From Mucidula mucida (Eukaryota > Basidiomycota > Agaricomycetes > Agaricales > Physalacriaceae): a stretch of 64,000 nucleotides of DNA. The DNA lies in assembly GCA_015501055.1 (NCBI GenBank), contig JADNYV010000017.1, positions 1 to 64,000 on the forward strand, written 5' to 3'. The number at the start of each line of letters is the position of its first letter. The first letter of the stretch is position 1. The position numbers were made by a program, and so were the translations under genes. Under the pieces are notes generated by a model. That model was given only the letters and a program-made list of their open reading frames with translations, did no database searches and was not told the origin of the DNA. This document shows positions 56,970 through 64,000 of the stretch, piece after piece.

Positions 56970-59900
56970 TTATATTGTTGCATCTTCAAGGCTCCCCATT
57001 TCTTCTGCCTTCTCAACCTTAAACCACTTCTCCTTCTTGACTTGCTGTCGCGCCAGCCTAAATGGCGCCGTCGACTTGTTTGGGTGTAGGAGAAAGCATT
57101 TAACAGAGTCATCGAGCTCGTCGGCACTGTCAACGTTCGCAAAGAGTAGGCGAAGGCGCGGAGCGTGAACTAGAACGATGTAAGCAACAATCGTTGCTAG
57201 ATTCAACGCGTCCATGGGGCTCGTGATGTCAAGAGGTACGATATCCTTGTCAGCTACAAACGTGGCCTGCGAATGTTAAAAGAATTGGAAGGATAATGGA
57301 TGTTGCGCAACACACCTCATGAACTCGATGAGAATCAGTTGCAGAGGACGCTACCTCACGTCTCTCCATCCACCCACATGAGACAATCCCCTTCGACCCA
57401 CTCGTTGTTGCAAGTCCAAACACCGGTAGGTTTCCAATGTTAAACAATGATAGGAATTTAACGATTGCCATGATAGACAAACGATTCTGATTAGACGCTG
57501 CTTCCCCCGACACATCCTTGAGCTGGAGATCGCGTTGATACTCGTTTGCCATCAATGGGATATGAAGTCCTCTTTGAATGGCCTTCTTTCGCTCTGAGGG
57601 CCCTGTCCCGTTCGCATGATAGGATGATGTCTCACCAAGAGACGTGGACCTGGACAGATCTGATGCTGAAGACATCCACTCTGTTGTCGGGATCGGCATG
57701 CCATACTCCTGCTTCTCCTGATCACTGTATGAACGGCGAGGCCGAGCTTTCAAAAGGCTCCCATGTCCAGGAAGCGAATTCGAAACGGTATCTTTGTTTG
57801 CCGCAGGTTCAAAGGTGGGATTCCAGATGTTAACGCCATTAGCATCGCTATTCCGGCGAAAAACACCGGGGATAGTGAGGGAGATGATGCTGTCCGACTT
57901 GCCGGAAATGGGCTCCTGGCTCAAGTTGCATTCGTCTGGATCGGATACTGAGGACCAGCGAAGGAAGTCCTCAAATGCTCCAGGGGCGTTATTCTCTTCA
58001 GGATACAAACTTCTCCAGAAGGCACGGATATCGTAATGGAGGTCCCTGGTAGAAGTTTGGGCCGTCAGGTTGTCCTTTGAATGACTTGGATAACGAAGGA
58101 TAACTTCTCGTCTAACAGAAATCAAGTTGACATTAAACTTTCAAGAAAAAGAGACACTTACTCAAACGAGACAGAATCCATGTCCTTACTCTTGCATAGA
58201 TTGACTATGGTCAATGCAATTTGGTCCCACTGATGACGGAAGGTAGCTTCGTTTGATGCAGTTCGAGCCGCCTCCCTCTCGGCCGTGATGTCACTGATAG
58301 ATCCAATGCAGCGGACAGCATTGATATCCCGAGCTGCAGCAACGACATGTAGAATCGCACAGAGACCGGTCCGAACAACCTTGTCAACACAGGGAGGCAT
58401 GGATAAATGATTTTGAGCACGTTGCTGAGCTTCAGTAAACAACTCGTTCATCAATGATTCTATATGCGAACAGGCCATCGGTCGCTCAACCTGAAGACGT
58501 AGTTGATAAGCAAGAAATGGAGAAGAAGTCTGATGTTTACTAAAAGGCAGGTCAGGCTGACATGCAGCCACCGAAGAGCAGTGCATTCCGTGTACTGCTC
58601 GGGTAAATAGAATCTTCTCTTCCCTGTGGATCTCTGCACGGAGACGGATACGACTTTGCGTTGTACAAAGTACGCGCGAACACGTCGGTCGACAGCCTTG
58701 TCTTCTTCGGTTCCACGTTTGGCTGGGCGTTTTATGAACCTGTCGGAAACTCAGTAAATCGAGGTGCATAGATGATGAGTCCTACTCAGACGCGCTCAAT
58801 TACTGTAAAATCGGGATCGAAGAATTGATTAAACAAAAAAGTGAGGAAATTATCAGTACTCACGAAGCGGTCGAGGCTACATAGTCTCCAGCCGCGCTCC
58901 CGTAGTTTCCGGTAGATTCTTGAGAGGGTCTAAGCTGCAAGTCGCCAATTTGGAGTGAACGCAAGTTACGAGTAGTGAGAAGGCACATTTGTGATGAGAC
59001 GTATCAAAGGCAGAGAAGGATAGAAAGGTACCTGTCTATGGCATTGATCCATTTCAAGATATTCGCATTGCTGTCAGTGCTCTTATCAATAGTGACCGAA
59101 TCCGAGTTTCCTTGAAGACAAGAATGAATATCAGCGCGCCAAGGTATCAGCTGACGTTCATGCGTCCAATAATTATTCTCCAACTGGGCATCTCTCGTGT
59201 CTGCGAGAAAAAGCGCCAGTCTTAACGCATCAACAGGTTGGCTGAGGTCAAAGCATGTTTTTTCTGAACCAAAACAAAGGTGAACACCGGGCTGTATGCA
59301 GGTGTCAGTAAAAAGGAAGGGCCTCAAAAGAAGGCAACGGGGTACTTACAAGATCGTTTCCGTCATCGACGAATTCATCGAGCCACGCTATGACAACATG
59401 CACCTCGGGGCTCGTTTTTGCGTAGGCGAGACCAACGAGAGGGCCGCCCATTCCAGTTACATGTCGATGGTACAGAGCACTGGTGAGCAGTGCAGCAATA
59501 TCATCAGCTAAGCCAACGCAGACAAGGGTGCCCTCTTGGATCTCGTCATCGTCAGCGGAGACAATGAGCTGGCAATCATTCCCTTTAGTCCCTTCCTCGT
59601 CCACTTGGCTAGCGTCGTCGTCCTCATCATCGTGCTCTTCCTCGTCCTCATCCTCATCGTCCTCGTCCTCGTCCTCATCATCTTCATCCTCGTCCTCGTC
59701 CTCGGAGGACTCGCAATCGTCATCCTTTGTTGCCTCAATATTGATGTTTTCCTCCACTTCGGCCTCTTTCGATTCCGCACCGTCTAGCACTGTAGTAGTC
59801 TCCATATCGAAGTTTTCACCAAGAGGAACGTCGTTGCCACTGTCCGATTTAGTCTTATCAAGGACAGCATATTCGATCAGTGGGGAGCCATTCTGAGACT

Positions 59901-60442
59901 GAGGAACAAAAGAAGGCGATGCGAGACTCGAGTAATCATGCAATATCGAGGGAGGCGTAAGAGGCGAGCCAGACAGCACCGCAGGTAAACGAACAAGCAG
60001 GTCCGCAGTTCTATATGGACATAAAGCAGGATATGTATCCTTGAGTAGAGGCTTCGAGACAGCATATTGTACAGATAAGCTGTGGAAGGTCATCAATGCT
60101 CATGATGATACGTATCAAGGACAGTGCACTCACCAGAAATTACTAGTTGGGTACGTTTCCCGCAAGATGATGATGAGCATGTTCATTATCTCTGGTGTGA
60201 CTATGTTGCAGGTTTGTGTGGCAGATCTCAACATTTCGGCTTGGTGAAAAATGAAACAGTCAAGTCGTCGCATTGACGCGTCAGTCGCGTACGCAGCCTG
60301 AGAAAGTATTGAATCAACATGCTCGAGGTAAGTAGAGCTAATATACCTTGCAGTCGACCAGACGCGATGCATTCAACAGGTCCAAGAAATGTTCCACAGC
60401 CAGGGGTAAAGAGTCAAAATCGTTGTCCACAACGTTATTCAT
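56970..60442 (-). CDS. large PAS-like protein of unknown function
   Basis: At least eight exons. It begins MNNVVDNDFDSLPLAVEHF (60442-60347), continues with 60297 to about 60146, then an exon to about 59352 that holds an acidic run of about 40 Asp/Glu with Ser, then PGVHLCFGSEKTCFDL. A later exon has VRCIGSISDITAEREAA, a PAC-like motif that usually closes a PAS domain, and the C-terminal exon has ATIVAYIVLVHAPRLRLLFA. The gene ends MGSLEDATI. The region 58600-58760 reads well in two different frames, so one junction there is unresolved or carries an indel. PAS folds bind ligands or mediate dimerisation, but the family and role here are unknown; nuclear or cytosolic, no membrane or signal peptide. 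Confidence 0.65.
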
Positions 60443-61115
60443 GGTACCAGGAGCCATTGCGGATTCCAAGTCTAATAAAGTCATCTTTTTGCAGGCGGAT
60501 AAGGGCAGTCATGCAGCCTGAATAGTCACTGAGTACTAAGACCCAACTTGTAGCTGATAAAGAGGTGGCGATCGAGAATGCTTCGCCCGCGCGTGACGAT
60601 TACGGCAACGTACTGTTGATCCTGGCGCGTTCTGTAGTCGATGATGGAGATTCCCTCAAAGTGACCAGGACCAATAGCCTCTACGCGGCGATGCCAAAAC
60701 ATATGGTGGAAGTCCCGACGAAAAGTACTTTCATGACCGAAGCTCTGATCCTGTATCCAACATCATCCATTTATCGTTGACGCTGTAGTCCCAGTTCCAC
60801 GACTACGGACAGGCACATATGTACTTAGCTATGTAAAGATAATGTAAAATAAGTAAGACAGAGACGAAAGAGAGAGCAGGTAGGGGAAAATAAACTGAAG
60901 GACTGCATGATATGTACAGAATGTGGGTGGAGTAGGATATGTGTTACATGATAAGAAAAAAAAGGAACCAAAAATGATGCAGAGTCGGTGAGCACATGCA
61001 GACATTGCTGAGAGAGAGAGAGAGAAAGAAAGAAAGAGAGAGATGCGTGCAAGGTCGTCACGAAACTAGGAAACGAGGGGAACGAGCGAAATAGTGACGG
61101 CCCGCGCCATGGAAA
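60443..61115. other. intergenic with microsatellite
   Basis: No credible gene. Contains the GA-rich tract annotated separately; ORF 60565-60780 (+) lacks support. Confidence 0.4.
61011..61043. repeat. GA/GAAA microsatellite
   Basis: A run of AG dinucleotides turning into GAAA units and back, about 33 bp, in the intergenic space downstream of the Rab gene. Confidence 0.8.
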
Positions 61116-62484
61116 CTAGCAACAACTCCAACTCCCGGACGCCTTTTCCGCCTTCTCGCGGGCCTCCTCTTCCTCAGCCTGAGCAGACCACGTCGGCGTC
61201 GTCGCAGAAGACAGAAACACACTGTCCCTTTTCTTCGCCTGGTTCTCCTCATCGATCTGGTCCTTCTTTCGAATAATCGCAGATATTACATTGTCAAACA
61301 AACATTGAATGCCTGAAACCCTGTCAGCCAAAGTCGCGTAGTGCGGAGATTAACCCACCGAGATCGTCTTTGGCAGAAACCTCGAATAGTTCCATGCCCT
61401 TGCTGAGTCCCCATTCTTCCTCATTGTCCGGATCGTCTTCTTCGTCGTCTTCCTCTATGCTATTACTGCTCGACTCGACAGTGTCATTCCACCCGCCGGC
61501 AGCAAAGCCGAAATGGGAGCCAAAACGGGATTGTTGAGGTCTAGTCGCGGTCGCAGTTGTGTTTGACCGAATGAGGGTGTTGGCCCTTGGCCGCGTCGTT
61601 GGCGTGGAGGTCTTACTGCGGATGAGAGCGGCGGAACGACTAGAAGGAAGGTCCAGATACGCTGGTGTCTCCGGCGGTGTGGGTGTTGTTGGAGGAGACG
61701 AACGGAGCCCAGGAAATGATGTGAAGCGCGGGCGGATATAAGACAAAGTGGATGACTGGGGTGGCGGAGGAGGCGGAGGCGGTGGCCGTGGCGGTGGGAA
61801 CCAATTATGCAAGGATAGACGAGCAAAATCCGACGTGACCTGTCTGTGGCGGTACAAGTCCGCTTTAGAACCAACAATGTAGATGATCAGCTCCGGCGAG
61901 CAATTCTTCTTTAGTTCTGTGAGATCATCAGAAATGTCAGCGGCGGAATAGATTAATGAGAAATACCTTCTAGCCACCCCCGAATGTCGTTGAAGGTCGA
62001 AGCGTTGGTAATGTCGTACAAGAGAAGAGCGGCGTTGGCGCCTGGAATGGAGAGGGTAAAGAAAAGAACAGTACAAGGTCTGCTGCGTACCTCGATAGTA
62101 CATGGGAGCCTGTAGCGAGGACATGAGCAGTCACGACCGGGCGCGTCGAACAACAGCAACGCACCATACTCCGGAATCGCTCCTGGCCGGCGGTGTCCCA
62201 CAACTGCAGACGGACCTTTAGACCATTGACGACCACCTTTTTCGTTACAAAGAAAGCGCCGCTCGTAGAAGTCGTATTCTTGGGATCAAACTTGTTTTGG
62301 GTATATCGCTGGAGTAGACTGGTTTTCCCGACGCCTGCAAGGGTCGTGAGCGGTGGGGGTACGCGTTGTACGGCGGCATAAACAGACCAGAGTTGCCCAT
62401 GATGACAATCTTGCTATCTATCCCTTGGTCATACCTGGATCTCGAGTACGGATCCATGCTGGCGTACTGGTCCATCTTTGCCAT
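61116..62484 (-). CDS. Rab-type small GTPase with Pro/Ser-rich insertion
   Basis: Multi-exon gene starting [12 protein letters not shown] motifs: G1 is GNSGVGKTS, split by an intron after GNS; G2 region [10 protein letters not shown]3 [11 protein letters not shown], then [21 protein letters not shown]4 GSKAD (usual NKxD) and G5 VSAK. The C-terminus is SWSCC, a double-Cys geranylgeranylation signal of Rab proteins, so it is membrane-attached in vesicle traffic. Between G4 and G5 lies an insertion of roughly 140 residues: a run of prolines, Thr/Pro/Ser stretches with repeated LIRS.T motifs and an acidic patch ([15 protein letters not shown]). Core sequence is nearest the Rab5/Rab22/Ypt5x group but assignment is tentative. 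The last exon carries a Glu-rich helix before the Cys pair. Confidence 0.88.
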
Positions 62485-62753
62485 TGGGGCCTGCTCGGCG
62501 ACAGACAGAGGCAGCGAGCAGAAACAAGGCAGGGATAGAAATGGGCCCAGCGGCCGCAAGGGCAGGTGAAGAAGGAAGGACAAGATGGAGAAGAAGAAAA
62601 TGAAGTGGTACCGCCGCCCCTGAACAACTATGCCAACAGCCACGTGCTTCCAAATATGTACGGCTTGCTTAGCCCAACATAGCTTTAGATACTCGCATAT
62701 ATGCATTTCAGTCATAGTGGGTAAGAGAAACATGTCATATTAGCACTGCCCGT
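62485..62753. other. intergenic
   Basis: Promoter of the Rab gene and 3' flank of eS7; no gene seen. Confidence 0.4.
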
Positions 62754-63449
62754 CTACTCCTGCGCCACCACCGGGAACTCAAATACGACATCTTTGCCCG
62801 TCAGACGGCGATACACAGACGAGAACGAGTCAAGCTTGTACTCGAGAACATTCGCATCCTTGGAGTCAAGGAACCTGTTGCCCGGATCTTCAGTTACTGA
62901 GTAGATAACACGCTCCAACACTTACACTTTAAGCAGTTTTGAGCCGTCAACAGCGACACGGGTCCTCTTGCCCACAATCTCCGTGGGGAACACAAGATCC
63001 TCGAGTATCCGCTCGTGGACATTGGTCAGCGTGCGCGAACGAGGCCGCTTCTGCTTGACGCGGGAAGTACGAGTGGGTTTGCGCAACATCCGGCGCTGCG
63101 CGACAAAGACGACGTGGCAGTCGGAGAATTTCTTCTCCAGCTCGCGAGTGAGCCTGAGCGCCACAGTCAATAAATGGAGCCACCATTAACCATCGCCGAA
63201 TCACGCACCTTTGCTGCACTTTACGGAACGCCTTCAACTGGGGACAGGTACAAAGACGACAATCGCCTTCTTGCCGCCCCGGACATCGACCTCGCGCGCA
63301 GCCGAAATCTGCAGAGGCCGCAGCTCAGCCTTGAGCTCGGGCACGTTGTTTTCCAGGTCAATCAGCGCCTGGGCAACCTCAGTTTCCGTCTTATCGGGGG
63401 CCGTAGAGGGCGCGTTGGCGGTGCGCAGAATTTTGTTTGCGACGGACAT
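62754..63449 (-). CDS. RPS7: 40S ribosomal protein eS7
   Basis: Exons 63449-63209, 63153-62926 and 62874-62754. Motifs: [14 protein letters not shown] start, [81 protein letters not shown] and the end [15 protein letters not shown]. It is a structural protein of the cytosolic small subunit. The three exons sum to 590 nt, one short of a whole codon number: after VPVP the frame breaks at a run of four C on the coding strand (63240-63243), where five would give the normal sequence and 196 residues. This is almost certainly a sequence error, since the gene is essential and otherwise perfect. Introns are 50-60 nt with normal ends. Confidence 0.93.
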
Positions 63450-64000
63450 CTTGAAAGGTCCTGCAGCAAATTTTCGAGTTAGTACATCCGTTCTGCATCC
63501 AGCGCATCCAGCGATTCCACCACAGATCCAACCACAGTATTGGGGGATATCCAGCAGAACATCGCAAGAAAACAGCAGCACGACACTCACCAAGCCTTGT
63601 TTTAGCGGGGAGGTTGAGGCGACGAGGATGAGCAGGACAAACGACAACAGGCACAGCACGTTCGGTAGCCGGCCCGGTAGAAGCCAAATTAGGACTAAGC
63701 CGCCGGATCCCTCCGTTTCTCCTTTAACCACCACTCTCATCGCTACAATGAGTGTACAGATGGCATGGTCTGCGGTGCACATTGTGGCGTCGTCTTCCGA
63801 CGTGATTTAAAAGATACGAGGATACCTGCTCACAATCTTGCCGTCAAATTTATGAACTCTGTCATGTAAAATCTTAGTCGAATCCAAGCGGTGCAACGAA
63901 TTATGTAGATTGCAGCGACGTCTTATATGCGATTAAATATCAATTAGGCCCCTACCGCCATCCACTCTCATTCGCCCACCCACTGTCGTTATTATTGAAC
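63450..64000. other. eS7 upstream region, no further gene seen
   Basis: Promoter side of eS7. The long plus and minus ORFs here are antisense or extension reads of eS7 and do not show family features of their own. Confidence 0.45.

Noticed and set aside
59483..59896. Plus-strand 137-residue poly-Ser ORF
   Set aside because: Antisense reading of the acidic (GAN/GAY) run of the PAS-like gene; composition is a direct consequence of that repeat.
63211..63810. Plus-strand 199-residue ORF over eS7
   Set aside because: Antisense to the first eS7 exon, which has clear family sequence and splice sites.

Overview
The window is nuclear DNA from a filamentous basidiomycete, most likely an Agaricomycete. 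The support is many short (about 45-60 nt) GT-AG introns with CTNAC-like branch sites, dense gene packing, and families typical of mushroom-forming fungi (MYND-finger relics, lineage-type multipass membrane proteins, GH16 glucanase, AAA-ATPase-like protein). No bacterial features, CRISPR array, rRNA or convincing tRNA was seen.

Layout. 0-10.9 kb is accessory sequence: a minus-strand relic, a broken MYND-finger gene, and a pair of nearly identical repeats of about 1.8 kb in inverted orientation (about 3455-5283 and 8315-10195). They flank a single-pass, Ser/Thr/Pro-rich membrane protein gene. 10.9-28.6 kb is gene-dense: a 1,029-residue unknown protein divergent from an AAA-ATPase-like protein, then an exomer ChAPs protein, a probable ubiquitin-fold protein, the AGC kinase SCH9, a secreted GH16 enzyme and an Apd1-type ferredoxin-like protein. 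28.6-38 kb holds two multipass membrane protein genes, a second MYND relic, a fragment of the repeat and a secreted S1/P1 nuclease. 38-46.8 kb is compact: RNase H, an unknown 375-residue protein, an SNAPC4-like multi-Myb protein, TAF8, riboflavin kinase, mitochondrial uS11 and QCR9. 46.8-51.7 kb is accessory again: a third long copy of the repeat, a metallophosphoesterase and a dead RNase H copy. 51.7-63.5 kb carries PIP5K (MSS4), the Hsp90 cochaperone CNS1, an AMMECR1 protein, a large PAS-like protein, a Rab-type GTPase and ribosomal protein eS7.

How the genes fit together. Most are housekeeping: translation (eS7, uS11m), respiration (QCR9, FMN via FMN1), transcription (TAF8, SNAPC4-like), TOR/nutrient signalling (SCH9), membrane traffic and phosphoinositides (ChAPs, Rab, PIP5K), and chaperoning (CNS1). 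There are no operons; divergent pairs with 50-190 bp between start codons are common (uS11m/QCR9, TAF8/FMN1, unknown/AAA).

Two points matter for any reader. First, a dispersed repeat family occurs four times. It has a TATA box, a conserved small ORF, splice signals kept in divergent copies and a triplicated exon-intron cassette; I do not recognise it. Second, several highly conserved genes (eS7, CNS1, PIP5K, S1/P1 nuclease, the membrane protein at 6.3-7.7 kb) carry isolated one-base frame breaks, often in short homopolymers. This looks more like uncorrected sequencing indels than real gene death, so frameshift-based pseudogene calls here need care.
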